Below, in pieces: positions 20,442-31,630 of a DNA stretch of 64,000 nucleotides (within the stretch, counting starts at the first letter, position 1; every line of letters begins with the position of its first letter). The stretch comes from Xanthostigma xanthostigma. Lineage: Eukaryota > Arthropoda > Insecta > Raphidioptera > Raphidiidae. The translations under genes and the position numbers were made by a program. Where the stretch lies: contig OY754470.1 of the NCBI GenBank assembly GCA_963575645.1, positions 4,472,501 through 4,536,500 on the forward strand, written 5' to 3'. A model generated the notes under the pieces. The model searched no databases and had not been told where the DNA came from. It was given only the letters and a program-made list of their open reading frames with translations.

Positions 20442-20766
20442 TCTATATACTAATATTATATAAAGCTAAAGAGTTTGTTTGTTTGGTTGAACACGCTAAT
20501 CGCAGAAACTACTGGTTCGAATTGAAAAAGTTTTTTTTTATCTATATAATATCACGCTACGACCAATAGGAGTGGAGCATCAATGAAAAATGTAACTCAA
20601 AATTTGTCCGTTCGACAAAAAATTTTGGTAACTCCGATCATCATGAAATTTGGACACATACATTCATTAAACTAGTTCATTAAACTAAGATGAACGTGCG
20701 TACTCATGTTTCTCCCCCCATTCGTTTTTTTTTTGAACTCGGGTGAAACCGGGCGGGACCGCTTAG
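20442..20766 (+). mobile_element. Non-autonomous Helitron
   Basis: Begins TCTATATACTAATATTATAT, contains GTTTGTTTGGTTGAACACGC and GGTAACTCCGATCATCATGA, and ends with the stem CGGGTGAAACCGGGCGGG and CGCTTAG. The 3' end has one extra T relative to CTAG. No Rep/helicase coding region. Confidence 0.82.
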
Positions 20767-20946
20767 TATATAATAAGCGTGTACGTTATATTTTTAATTT
20801 GCAATATGCATGTATGCTTAAAAATGGGATACCCCGTTTTTTCTTCACGTATTAATATATAGATATTGCATTATAATTTATTGCAACAATGGTGTTTCAG
20901 AATATGATAGCAAATTAGCTATTTATATCTATATTAATGTCTAGTG

Positions 20947-21271
20947 CAGGGGTCGGCCACCTGCGGCTCTTTTGATGTAAAGTTGCGGCTCTCCAGTTCC
21001 ATATGCAAAAAATAATCATTTTATTATATAAACTCTTAAAAATCGTCCAATCGATCCATGATTGTGTACCATGTCTATCTCTCAGCCATTTCCACTCGCG
21101 TCTCACCCGCATCGCCCCCGTCGCGACGTATATATATATATATATATTATACCTATATATAAGCAAATACTATAATACAAAAACAAAAATGTTTAGTGGC
21201 TCGTTAAAAACTGGGAAATTTTGTAAATTGTAACTTTTGGCTCTTCCGTCTCAAAAGGTTGCCGACCCCTG
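20947..21271. mobile_element. hAT-type MITE, copy 1
   Basis: Ends CAGGGGTCGGCCACCTGCGG and GGTTGCCGACCCCTG are inverted repeats of the classic hAT CAGGGGT type. The flanks GTCTAGTG and ATCTAGTG match at 7 of 8 bases. The interior has GCGGCTCT near both ends and a (TA)n run at about 21130. A sister copy is at 44316-44603. Confidence 0.92.
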
Positions 21272-21279
21272 ATCTAGTG

Positions 21280-21829
21280 TCACAAACAATGATCAAAAAT
21301 GCGCATGATATGTGTGGGGGCCCTTATCATCCGGCTGCGACCTTAGTTTATGTAAATAAACGGACAAATATCATTAATATATAGTGACATAGCGTCACTA
21401 TCCGATAATTAATCGTTAAATCTAAAATTGAAAGGCACATATTTTAGTTCTGTTAATTATATGAATAATATCAAAACGAATGACAGATTTTGATAAATGG
21501 GCATAATTGTATTGGAATACGTGCTTTGCATCCCTGCGATTAGCGTCGAAGCGCCGCTTGCGGCTACAGATAGCAACAAAAACAATTACCCGGTTCAAGA
21601 CTGGATGCTTTTACCCTTTCACATAGTAAACTTCGACTTTGTAACCCTCGTTTATCTTAAAATTTTCAATTACAGAACAAAACAGCAACGTCCTGCACGG
21701 ACGTACACGTGTTACAAAACAAACAGACATATTATATACCTATACCTATATTATATATTTGTACGGTACAGAACTCACGTCTGACTCAATGAAAATTAGC
21801 ATATGATCGAAACTTCTAATAGGGTAATA
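21280..21829. other. Intergenic, nothing recognised
   Basis: The 95-codon ORF at 21497-21784 has no recognised domain and no promoter or splice context. No repeat boundary found. Confidence 0.45.
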
Positions 21830-22375
21830 AAAAAAAAATCCAGCCAATCGGGCAACGGAACCATTCCAACTTCAAGACATTTGATATAGTATAATAAAGA
21901 AAATAAAATTTCTGATATCGCGTGAGGTGACGCGGGTAATGGCTAGTATTCAATATGATATTGCCATGGTTACCTACAGTATATGTTCCACGTCATGTAA
22001 AAATTAATCAAAGCATGCTTAACTAGTTTATTTCTGACAGATCTTCAAAACAAAAGAACAGCTGATTTTTTTTCAAAATATTTTTGAAACTATAAAGTTT
22101 AGATAAAAAAAATATAATGAAACTTTTTTGAAAAAATAAACAAAATAATAAGCCGTTATGAAAAGTATACCATTATTATATAAAAAACACCGTTATAGCA
22201 TATATATATCTTCTGCGCATGCGTCGATTTTCCCCAAAAACACTAAGGCTCTTCATATTTGCATATCAAACATCCTCCCAAAATTTGGTTTCAATCCGCT
22301 TACCCGTTTGACGTGTATATCGTGCTCACAGACTAACAGACGCACAGAGATTTTCCAAAAATACTTGTGAGTTGG
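21830..22375 (+). repeat. Family A repeat, near full length
   Basis: Starts with the A-run and CCAGCCAATCGGGCAACGG, and ends with CAAAAATACTTGTGAGTTGG; a block before the end is deleted. Confidence 0.8.
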
Positions 22376-22689
22376 AATGGAAATAAATTATTATTAAATT
22401 ATGTGAATACGATAATTTTCCAAATAAAAAACACAAAATTATCGATTTTTATTCACAAAATTGATTCAATTTAAAAATTCCAATTTTTTGAACATATCAA
22501 AAAACGCTGCGCGCCATGATGGTTTGAAGTTTGACGTCAGACTTGTAGCAAACGCACATATAATATGAACACGTCACACACATGTGGGTAAAAAGTATAG
22601 GAGTTAAAATTACATTTTTTTTAATTTAATTAATGAGATACATAAAAAAAATGTTGCTGGTAAAAAAGAAAAAAAAAACAATACTAGCG
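22376..22689. other. Intergenic, nothing recognised
   Basis: AT-rich spacer ending in a long A-run that would serve as a T-run terminator for the minus-strand tRNA-like sequence next to it. Confidence 0.45.
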
Positions 22690-22690
22690 C

Positions 22691-22758
22691 TGTCGAGTAT
22701 CAAACCAGCCACTTGCAAAGAAGGCGCATTAAACCGCTCGGCCACATAACGCGCCTCC
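22691..22758 (-). tRNA. Degenerate tRNA-like sequence (Ser/Leu type)
   Basis: On the minus strand, GTGGCCGAGCGGTTTAATGC fits the A box of serine/leucine tRNAs, and TGGTTTGATACTC is a weak B box. A T-run follows within 20 bp. The acceptor stem pairs only partly (GCGC/GCGC) and no clean anticodon stem or long variable arm is seen. Most likely a tRNA pseudogene or the head of a SINE. Confidence 0.45.
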
Positions 22759-23397
22759 GCGACGTGACAATGTGCTCGTTCGTTTTTTTTTCTTCAGTTT
22801 GAGTTTTGTCGTCTGCATCCATAGCCTGCGTTAAGAAGCATAGCTTTAAAAGTATAAACCGTTGGCGGAGTGTCGAAAGAAAGCGGCTTGTGTTTTAAAA
22901 ATATAAATAGAATCAAACCACTCTGAAATGATAAGCATTAGAGACAACAGTGTGTTCTAAACCAAGCAAACTTTGTATATTATATGCGTAGTGTATAAAC
23001 ACCTTTTTTCTTATGGTTTTTCGAGGACGCTTTTGTACACGTAAAGTGTGAAAGGACTTTTACTTAATTACCTGTCACTAAAAACCGTTGTTTATGTTCA
23101 CATAAAGATAAAAGGGCCCGGGAAAAACGAATAAATGCATTCTCCTGTATAATTAACGAAAATTCGCTTTAATGGTTACGACCAAAAAATAATTAATGAC
23201 TCTTTTGGGACATTATAGTCGGACTACAATGTTATATATAAATTAGCAAGAATAAACAGAAATATTAACAGCGATTTGTAATTGTTTTGTTTCCATTTTG
23301 GTACGGTTTTCTTAAACTAAACAACTTTCTGGAGTTGGGAATACTTTCTGCCTCTAGCTTTTTTGTATTGAATTTGTTAAACGTTTAAAAAAGGAGA
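22759..23397. other. Intergenic, nothing recognised
   Basis: AT-rich sequence with no supported gene or shared repeat. Confidence 0.5.
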
Positions 23398-23877
23398 TCA
23401 TATATATTAATACGCTAAGGTTTAAGATGTTTGCCTCCCTTTTTAGAAAAAACCACACAATTTCTCCACATAAATTATATATCATTTTACAGATAATTGC
23501 TTGCTCTACTGACATCGACAACTAAGAAATTTATTATTGCTATTGTTTTTGTAAATTAATTAAATTGATTAAACTCTGAACAACGTCTGCCATCTGACGG
23601 CGTAACGTTAACACTTCGATCTGTCATCTGACCTTCATATTGTAAATACTGCATACTGCCATCTGACGGGCAACGCTGAACAACGCTTTTGCTACTTGCG
23701 CCTCTATATGACAATTTTAGTAAAATATTTCTTTTACAACAAAAAGAAGAACGTTATAAGCAGTGTGCAAATTTAGAAACGAATTGAATACAGCTGCAAT
23801 CATATTTAAAAAATAATTTTGTAAAGTGATAACTATTATACTTATTTAGTGCGAATAATTCGCACAGGTCACGCTAG
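23398..23877 (+). mobile_element. Non-autonomous Helitron, family H, copy 1
   Basis: The 5' end TCATATATATTAATACGCTA follows an A. The 3' end has the perfect hairpin GTGCGAATAATTCGCAC, 8 bp later ending CTAG before a T. TC start, hairpin, CTRR end and A/T insertion site are the Helitron hallmarks. Length 480 bp, no coding. The interior repeats the word GCCATCTGACGG. Copy 2 is at 41378. Confidence 0.88.
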
Positions 23878-24660
23878 TTTTTTCATTATTTATATAGATG
23901 GGTCGACTATTATAGTCAGGTAGACGGTGACAGATATGGTCAAGGAACACTTGGTGGCAGAAACGCTCTCTTTCGTTGAGTGTGAGTCCCCCTCTACAAA
24001 TCCGCTTAGTGGAGTAGGAGTCAGGCGCGTTGCGATACGACGCTGGGGCACTTAAAAAACGACAAAATTCAAAATTCCTCTACTAAATGGCAGAAAATTA
24101 CTGAAAGGCATCTGGGGGGATCTACTAATTGCAGTAAAAACATTTTCTCCCAATTTACTCCCTGCAGAGGCTTTCAAAATCTTTTGAAAAAATCGAAAAA
24201 AGACGTCAAAACAATTTAAAAAAAATTGAATTTGAAGTTGACACTTGACGGAATGGTTGATTGAGTGGTCCGGAATATGAGAAAAAATTGTCGAGGCTCC
24301 AAGTGATCTCACTTCCTTTCGATGATTCTTCAAAATTTCCACAGGCAAAAATTCGCAAAGTCCTCGCTCGGTGGCAGAAATTCTTACCGGGCTTTCTATT
24401 AGTACCCAAAAAGTTTAAAAAAAATATTATCTGCTAATTTTGTCACTGCCAGATCAAAATCTGCCAATTTAATGTACTTATCATTAATGCTTTACCTGAA
24501 TACCATGTTAAACTTTCCGCGAACATGACGCGTTTTTGCAAGGTCGATTTTGGCTTTAAGGTAATTTTGTAACTTAGATCGCAGTGGAAGAATCATTTAA
24601 ATTGGTTGATTCATTTTTTTTTTAATTCAGTTTTTTTTCTAGTTTACTAATCAAATATCA
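23878..24660. other. Intergenic, nothing recognised
   Basis: AT-rich, with a more balanced stretch at 23900-24050. The minus-strand ORFs at 24052-24409 overlap in two frames and resemble nothing known. Confidence 0.45.
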
Positions 24661-24883
24661 AATAAAATATAGTTTAAAAAAAACTAAAAAACACGCTTTA
24701 TATCGAACTAAAAAGTAAAAAATAATTGTTTTAAAATAAGCTTAAAAAGCGTTGGGCGCTCGATGTACGAAAATGTGGAACAAAGCGCCCAACGCTTTTT
24801 AAGCTTATTTTAAAACAATTATTTTTTACTTTTTAGTTCGATATAAAGCGTGTTTTTTAGTTTTTTTTAAACTATATTTTATT
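24661..24883. repeat. Long palindrome, 100-nt arms, 23-nt loop
   Basis: Left arm 24661-24760 and right arm 24784-24883 are essentially exact reverse complements. The loop 24761-24783 (CGATGTACGAAAATG then TGGAACAA) and the inner stem recur at 38141-38203. The right arm (TTTTTAGTTCGATATAAAGC) recurs at 38270-38320. Class unknown; a foldback element or the product of an inverted duplication. Confidence 0.92.
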
Positions 24884-24899
24884 TTTCACTTTTTAGTTT

Positions 24900-25199
24900 G
24901 AGGATCTATAAAAGAATTTATTAATCCTGGGGGTCCTAATAAGGATAATGGGAAACTGTTATCAAATTATTGCATTGTCATCGGTCCTTGATACGTATGC
25001 AAAGTTTCAAATTAATCAGACTTCGGGAAATTGGTGAAAATAAAGCGTTTACTACAGAGGATCTATAAAAGAATTTATTAATCCTGGGGGTCCTAATAAG
25101 GATAATGGGAAACTGTTATCAAATTATTGCATTGTCATCGGTCCTTGATACGTATGCAAAGTTTCAAATTAATCAGACTTCGGGAAATTGGTGAAAATT
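24900..25199 (+). repeat. Exact direct duplication, about 142 bp
   Basis: GAGGATCTATAAAAGAATTT to GGGAAATTGGTGAAAAT occurs at 24900 and again at 25057 with no differences seen, separated by about 15 bp (AAAGCGTTTACTACA). Related sequence (ATTGTCATCGG, ACGTATGCAAA) is at about 40428-40480, so the unit is part of a dispersed family, freshly duplicated here. Confidence 0.9.
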
Positions 25200-25219
25200 A
25201 TGCTCAAAGATTCCGTTAC

Positions 25220-25261
25220 ATGCATACATACATACATAATACATACATACATACATACATA
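25220..25261 (+). repeat. (CATA)n microsatellite
   Basis: Runs of CATA with one interruption, directly after ATTCCGTTACATG. A similar ATTCGATTACAGACAGACAG occurs at 40504, so this marks the tail of the same repeat family. Confidence 0.9.
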
Positions 25262-26137
25262 GTTAGTTACAACCCAAACTAATATAAAGCGTTTAAAAAG
25301 ATGTCGATGATAGGTATTTGGAAAAAATTCCGTGTCATTAGGTTTGAAAATGAAGCAATACTGAAATTTTTTAAACTTACATTTAATGCTGACGTTTCGA
25401 TACGTTTTGTATCATTTTTAGAGTTCAAAGATGTCGGTTAGTAAGGCAAAAAAAAAGTAGAAAAGCTGCTATGATTTTTGGTAGGGTAATGTATTTTTAC
25501 AAGCTTTATTTTTTTGCCAGATTGACTGGACTACAATTTCGTTAACTGTACCTACAATATTTTCTTAAATTAAATAGGATTAATGTCACAAAATTAATTG
25601 CAGGTTACTTGCGGAGAGAATTATAGAAACACGTGTTCAATGATCAATAAATTAAACGTTTTTGAAACGATGGCTTTTGAATAAACGATATTCTCATATG
25701 TTTAAAACACATAAATTATTATCTAACATAATATATCATCAGTTTTTAGTCGAGCCTATAGTTTGTGACTTGTATGTCTTCACCACTTTACCTAATTATG
25801 TCGTTTCCATGTATTTATTTCAAAAAGGATTTATCCTGAACCAGAGAACGGCACGTTATTATGTATGTTTATTCAAGTTTTGCGTATTTGAAAATTAAAA
25901 GTTTTCCTGTTTCTCGGAAATGTCCGAACGAAACAGAAAGTTTTAAAAAGTTTTAAAAAATAATTACTAACAAAAATGTTCATAGTTAACGAATATATTA
26001 GCTTTTAATCATTTTTATATATGATATGAATTATTGATGATGGTACGGTTTCCGTTGCAAAAACTCAAATGTTAAAATTGGTGGAATCGGTGTTTTCTTC
26101 TAAATACGGTTGCGACAGTTTCGTGTGTTGCATTTAA
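25262..26137. other. Intergenic with one hairpin-GAAACGTC motif
   Basis: On the minus strand at about 25385-25435, GATACAAAACGTATC forms a 5-bp stem directly followed by GAAACGTCAGC, the motif discussed in the findings. No gene was recognised; the ORF at 25662-25898 is AT-rich chance. Confidence 0.45.
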
Positions 26138-26461
26138 GGTAGTTCACTCGCGTAAGGGCTTTTCTTAGAAATTCAATAAAATTGAAGTATGGATAATAAA
26201 AGTGCTTTATATAAAATAAAAAAAGACATTTTTTCACTGAAACGGGATATTAAAAATAAAAAAAAAAAACTGATTTTTTTTTGCTGATTTGTTAAAAAAA
26301 TATAGATTAATTAAAATAAAATATTGTTCTTGTAACTGTATAGGAGTGAATCTGTATATTAAAACTTAGATGTGTCGGGTACAGTTTCTCACAAAAAATG
26401 CACGGAAATCTCTAACTGTTGGCACTTATACTTTTGCTACGACTGTCGCGAGTGAACTGCC
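26138..26461. mobile_element. TTAA-flanked MITE, first of an adjacent pair
   Basis: Ends GGTAGTTCACTCGCG and CGCGAGTGAACTGCC are inverted repeats (14 of 15). TTAA lies on both sides (26134-26137 and 26462-26465). A TTAA duplication is typical of piggyBac; TTA of Harbinger is the alternative. 324 bp, non-coding. Confidence 0.85.
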
Positions 26462-26465
26462 TTAA

Positions 26466-27155
26466 GGAGGTTGATCCGTTACAGTCCCAATCAAAAGTAA
26501 GTCGAATTCTAAATTGGAAGTTTTCCATAATAAATTACAAAAGGTTATAAGTCGATGATACCAATAAATTATTATTGTCATAAAGGCATAAATAATTTTT
26601 TTTTAATATTAATTAATTATTTCTAACTTTTGAATTTTTTGTACAAAGTTAGGTTAAAAAAAATAAATTTATGTAAATATCTGTATTTTACATATTTTTT
26701 GCAGTAAATAATTAAAAACAGAAATTAGAAGTAATAAAAATTAAAATTAAATCATTAAAAAGTTGAAAATTTAGTTAAAATTGTTAAAATTGTCAAGAAT
26801 AAAAGTCCATAATCGAAAAGTGCTAATGTTTAATAATTTTTTTTATTGATTAAAAGTCTTCTAATTAAATTGGAAAAAATATTAAAATATGCGTAAGACA
26901 TCTATGCTTTACGTAGTTAGTTTTCGGAATTGCTGACATTATTGGTTATTTGCAAAAAATTAAAATGAACAGTCTGCATGCTAGGTTGACATATTTTCCA
27001 TAAGACTACATGTAAAAGTTTTTTTTATTTTTAACTTTATAAATCTCCTAATGATTTTGGATTTTTTACAGAAAATTTTGTCATAAAAAAATCTATTAAA
27101 AAAACTTTATTTCTGCAGATTTTTTTCATTATCTTCGTAAAACGGCTCAACCTCC
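26466..27155. mobile_element. TTAA-flanked MITE, second of an adjacent pair
   Basis: Ends GGAGGTTGATCCGTT and AACGGCTCAACCTCC are inverted repeats (14 of 15). TTAA at 26462-26465 is shared with the previous element, and another TTAA is at 27156-27159. About 690 bp, strongly AT-rich, no ORF. Confidence 0.85.
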
Positions 27156-27159
27156 TTAA

Positions 27160-27761
27160 ATGTATGCGTTGTGGTGAAAAAGATTATGCGATAAAATGAC
27201 CGTTTCGGTGCAATGATAGCGACCCTGCTACGATAAGGTTTATCTCGACGCACCGATATTGCGAGCTTGCAGGTAAACATCAGACTCTAGAAACTATAGT
27301 GTAAACCTAGCTTTAAGTAGACCAACAAACACAATCGCATAAAAAGAAACATTTAACAAAAACCATTTACGCGGTGCAGCACAGTGTGCTGTTATGTCGG
27401 CACGTGAAGGAATGGGAGAAGTGCTTTAGCCTTTCAACCAGATGGGCTAGTTTATTTACTGCTTGCCAGCTAGTGCAAACGCAGATGAACTGTGTACTTT
27501 CTACGCTCCTCATAACCCGCCAGACGGATTTATCGCTGTAGTCTGTTCACACCTTACTCCAAAATATAACTGCACGTCATTTATCGATGCTACAATGCCC
27601 CGGGATTGGAAGTTACTGGAAAAAAAAAAACAATCGAGCGTCACGCACACACATACTCTCTAAACATGAATCAGTGATTTTTTCACTAATTACAAGTGCA
27701 GATTCACTATTTGTCAATGCTAGAATCGTACCACGTAGAATTAGGGAATACTCACAATATC
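27160..27761. other. Intergenic, nothing recognised
   Basis: TTTTTCACTAATTACAAGTG at 27676 resembles the sequence at the far side of the following satellite (28618-28640), so the array may sit inside a larger element. Confidence 0.5.
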
Positions 27762-28632
27762 AATTAGTGAATATAAAAATTCACTAATTATATAGTGAAT
27801 ATAAAAATTCACTGATTATATTGTGAATATAAAAATTAACTAATTATATAGTGAATATAAAAATTCACTGATTATATTGTGAATATAAAAATTAACTAAT
27901 TATATAGTGAATATAAAAATTCACTGATTATATTGTGAATATAAAAATTAACTAATTATATAGTGAATATAAAAATTCACTAATTATATAGTGAATATAA
28001 AAATTAACTAATTATATAGTGAATATAAAAATTCACTAATTATATAGTGAATATAAAAATTCACTGATTATATAGTGAATATAAAAATTAACTAATTATA
28101 TAGTGAATATAAAAATTCACTAATTATATAGTGAATATAAAAATTAACTAATTATATAGTGAATATAAAAATTCACTAATTATATAGTGAATATAAAAAT
28201 TAACTAATTATATAGTGAATATAAAAATTCACTAATTATATAGTGAATATAAAAATTCACTAATTATATAGTGAATATAAAATTTAACTAATTATATAGT
28301 GAATATAAAAATTCACTAATTATATAGTGAATATAAAAATTCACTGATTATATAGTGAATATAAAAATTAACTAATTATATAGTGAATATAAAAATTCAC
28401 TAATTATATAGTGAATATAAAAATTAACTAATTATATAGTGAATATAAAAATTCACTAATTATATAGTGAATATAAAAATTCACTGATTATATAGTGAAT
28501 ATAAAAATTAACTAATTATATAGTGAATATAAAAATTCAGTAATTATATAGTGAATATAAAAATTAACTAATTATATAGTGAATATAAAATTTCACTAAT
28601 TATATAGTGAATATAAAAATTCACTAATTACA
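27762..28632. repeat. 28-bp satellite, about 31 units, higher-order pattern
   Basis: The unit is AATTATATAGTGAATATAAA then AATTCACT. Two main variants alternate: one ends TTCACT, the other TTAACT. Calling them C and A, the order is mostly CA and CCA, and A never follows A. The C type contains the perfect inverted pair TAGTGAAT/ATTCACTA; the A change breaks it. No coding potential. Confidence 0.95.
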
Positions 28633-29323
28633 AAAGTGACCATTACCTAAATGTCATCTGACATCAACAATTTTTTGATTACAGATTTTTTTAAATCTTG
28701 ATTCATTCGTTACTTTCACTAGTATAATTAACTTTTATATTTTTACAAATCGATTAAAAATTGGATAAAACACAATGAATTAGAGAATTCGCGTCAAAAA
28801 AGCAAAACCTTAATTCATTGTTGGTTATGATCCTGTTTCATTGACTATAAATATATAAAGATTTGGGTCGGCTAAAAATGGTTAAAATCGGCAAATCCTA
28901 AAAAAAACTGTTCTATAAATATTCTCTGTCTTGTTGTTCTTTGTTCGTTGACGACGTAGTGAACGCGTGTGTGCGTTTACTGTTGTAACGATGATCTATG
29001 GGATGTTTGCGTCTGCAGACTTTTGACGTTGCGGATGCCGTCCAGCTGAATGCGTTGACAGCTAGCTAGATGGTCGAGACTTAACGCTTTATTTCGTCCG
29101 GCCCACACCGCCCACGATGTCCGTTATCCGTTGACCCTACTTCACCGTAAAAAATACACGACAGCGTTGACTTAAAGCGCTTCTTAACCCTTAAGCTAAA
29201 GCAGCATGGTGCGTAGAAATAATTCATTTTTTGTCTCTGAGACTGGAAATGCTATTTTTTTATTTAGTTCGTTTTATCTGACTCGTAAACAAAGTTTTAA
29301 AAAAATCTTTTATTATCTATATA
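28633..29323. other. Intergenic, GC-richer stretch
   Basis: About 28930-29215 is clearly richer in GC and CpG than its surroundings. No ORF, splice pattern or known RNA was recognised. It could be a remnant of a gene 5' region. Confidence 0.4.
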
Positions 29324-29884
29324 CAGTATGTAAACGCGTAAGGGAAATGAGCATTGAGAAAAAATACTTGGATCATAGTTAGCCATGACTGCATTAATTG
29401 TTATTTGTATTGAATTATCGTGGTAATCTTGAGGATTTCTATTTTATTTTGATTTATTTTTATTTTACTTGGCTTTTTTTTAATAATAAAAAGCTCTTAT
29501 AAATCATTATTTTAATTTTTTTGTACAAAAATAAAACAAAAAAACAACTCCATCTGTTTGGAAACATTTCATTCAAAAATTGTCTGACTGGTATAACGCG
29601 TTGGTAAATCAGTGACCCAATGTCTTTAAGTTCAACACGAATAGGCGGAGATATTTGATCTCGCATCATATTTAAGTGTTTTTGGGAATTTAATGTCCCA
29701 TTAATAAAAAAAGTCCGATTATGTTGTAATCATTTGAATATTTTCTTCGGTAGTATACATATTCATTTTGCAAAAGAATATTGTCTGTCAAATTGAAAAA
29801 CAAGATTTCAAGGCTCACTCTGATCTAGTCATTTTTTCCCATAATGTTAATTTCTCTATGTGCACCTTACGTGTTTACATACTG
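29324..29884. mobile_element. Tc1/mariner-type element, internally decayed
   Basis: Ends CAGTATGTAAACGCGTAAGG and the complement of CAGTATGTAAACACGTAAGG match at 19 of 20 and are bounded by TA on both sides. CAGT ends with TA duplication are typical of Tc1/mariner. It contains a minus-strand transposase fragment. 561 bp, too short to be autonomous. Confidence 0.88.
29460..29669 (-). pseudogene. Tc1/mariner transposase fragment
   Basis: The minus strand reads VRQFLNEMFPNRW within 69 residues. This matches the segment (fLnq.FP.rWi) that precedes the second half of the catalytic domain in several Tc1/mariner transposases. The helix-turn-helix and the conserved aspartates are missing. After NRW the frame runs into low-complexity sequence. 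It lies inside the TIR-bounded element at 29324-29884, which supports the assignment. Non-functional. Confidence 0.55.
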
Positions 29885-30188
29885 TATATATAAAATTCTC
29901 GTGTCACAATGTTGGCCGCGCTAATCTCTAAAACATTTTAACCGATTTTAATGAAATTTTGTAAATGTGTCCTTGCATCTGATAAATTTACTCAAAGCTA
30001 TTAGTTCAGAAGTCAGCCAAAAAAAAATTGTTTTAGTAACAAGCTGCGACATCTGTTTGAATTCGCTCAAAGCTTTTAGTTTAGAAACAAATCTGGTATA
30101 ATTTGCTCAAAGCTATTAGTTCAGACGCTGGGCCTCAAACGCAGAATTATATCTATCGCACCCGGCTGAAACCGGGACGGACCGCTAA
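29885..30188 (+). mobile_element. Helitron-type non-autonomous element
   Basis: Starts TATATATAAAATTCTCGTGT directly at the right end of the Tc1/mariner element, contains GCCGCGCTAATCTC, and ends with the stem CCCGGCTGAAACCGGG and ACCGCTAA before a T. An internal piece (GTTTTAGTAACAAGCTGCGA) has a reverse-oriented relative at 59862-59967. Confidence 0.7.
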
Positions 30189-30809
30189 TATTTTATAAAT
30201 TTCGTCTCTTTTTGTAGTCCATGAGATCGTGCTCAAAAATTGTAACGCTTTTTGTGATAATTTAAAATTATTTTTGTTTATTCTAGAAACTAGTAACAAA
30301 ATTCATATAAAAAGTTAAATACTTTACATTAAATTGGATTACATAACATTAAATTTTACATTGAATATAAAAATGTAGGTAAAGTGTCTATTAAAACCGG
30401 CATTAATGTGGATGAAATCGCTTGCTAATGCTACTTAAAAATAAGAATGAACTTCTAAATTCGTATTAGGATCTGTACTAAGCAGTTATTTAATGAAAAA
30501 TGCTCATTGTTCACGCTAGAAATTCTGCCCCATTGCCGTTTCGTGTACATATTTTATGTATTTTTACGTAGCTAAATTGTGCGTGAACTTTAAATGGTGC
30601 ATAATAAATGAAAACAGCTTATTTTGACATTTTTAATGTACAAATGACAAATCGAATTTTTAAACTGATATCCCATAATCTTGAGTTCTAATTCCCGCAA
30701 AAATGTCTATATATTTTAAAAATGTCATTTTATGTTTGTGATTTTTTTCAATTAAAACTGGTGTGAGCATTAATTTGTTTTTGTCTGAAGTGTTCCAATT
30801 TTTCAACTG
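30189..30809. other. Intergenic, nothing recognised
   Basis: AT-rich; no gene or bounded repeat noticed. Confidence 0.5.
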
Positions 30810-30915
30810 AAAAGGGGGTATGGGAACTAAAACGGGGGGTATGGGAACAGAAAAGGGAGTATGGGAACTGAAAAGAGGGGTATAGGAAAGGAAAAGTGGG
30901 TGCGTGGGAACTGAA
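30810..30915 (+). repeat. G-rich minisatellite, about 20-bp unit, five units
   Basis: GGTATGGGAACTRAAAAGGG-like units follow each other with variation. The 205-codon minus-strand ORF at 30660-31277 owes part of its length to this array (its Pro/Ile-rich segment) and is not a credible gene. Confidence 0.85.
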
Positions 30916-30939
30916 CAGTACCTGTGAGCGGCCTGGAAG

Positions 30940-31090
30940 GACACTTCGTCCGCTACCACATCACCTTTGATAATATCTACCGCAGTTGAAACGTCAGGTA
31001 GAAATACCAATGGACCACGGCCTACAAGCTCGGAAACCAACAAGATTTGGATCAACACCGGCCGTGAAAGCCTACGCACTTGGATAATAT
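30940..31090 (+). repeat. Family I repeat, copy 1
   Basis: GGACACTTCGTCCGCTACCA, CAGGTAGAAATACCAATGGA and ATCAACACCGGCCGTGAAAG are shared with 58690-58850 (plus), and part with 39258-39345 (minus). All copies contain TTTGATAAT, a short stem region and (two of three clearly) GAAACGTCAGG. Possibly the terminal part of a retroelement; class not established. Confidence 0.75.
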
Positions 31091-31630
31091 TTAAGTATAT
31101 TAAAAGAGACAGTAACAAAAAAATATAGTTTAAAAATCCGTAAAATACAACATCCCTAAAATCTGCGCGGACCACCGGTGGTTCCAGGACCACCGATTGA
31201 GAAACTATGCTGTATATTATATATATAGAATATTCTAGTAGATATAGTGCAGTGTTAACACAGATATATTTAAGCATCCGTAAAGCGGTCCCTCAGTAAG
31301 TAGATACATACACAATATTAATGCAGTAGTCATTAGCATTGTCTGTGAGCTCTCAAATTGCACGACGGTCATTTGTTTCTTGTCGTCGACTTTTTGTTTC
31401 TATCTAGTTGGCCTGAAGGGTTCCCCAAACGTTAGGGCATTAATGCGCGCCACTCGTCAACTCTATTTTCTGTTCATTTCTCAAGAGAGGCAAACTTGCT
31501 GGCTTAATGATTTTCTCGTGTTTCGGGAGTTCTTTAATATTAAACGTTTATATGAACTAGGTTTACCAATTTTTAGACGGATCGGTTTTTACGCATAGAA
31601 CGCATTTTTCTATCTTTCTTTTGTTATTTA

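Noticed and set aside
27762..28632. Replication origin or S/MAR
   Set aside because: AT-rich tandem units would invite this label, but nothing beyond base composition supports it.
30660..31277. 205-codon minus-strand ORF
   Set aside because: Runs through a G-rich minisatellite and a dispersed repeat (family I), which produce its proline-rich stretch; no domain is visible.
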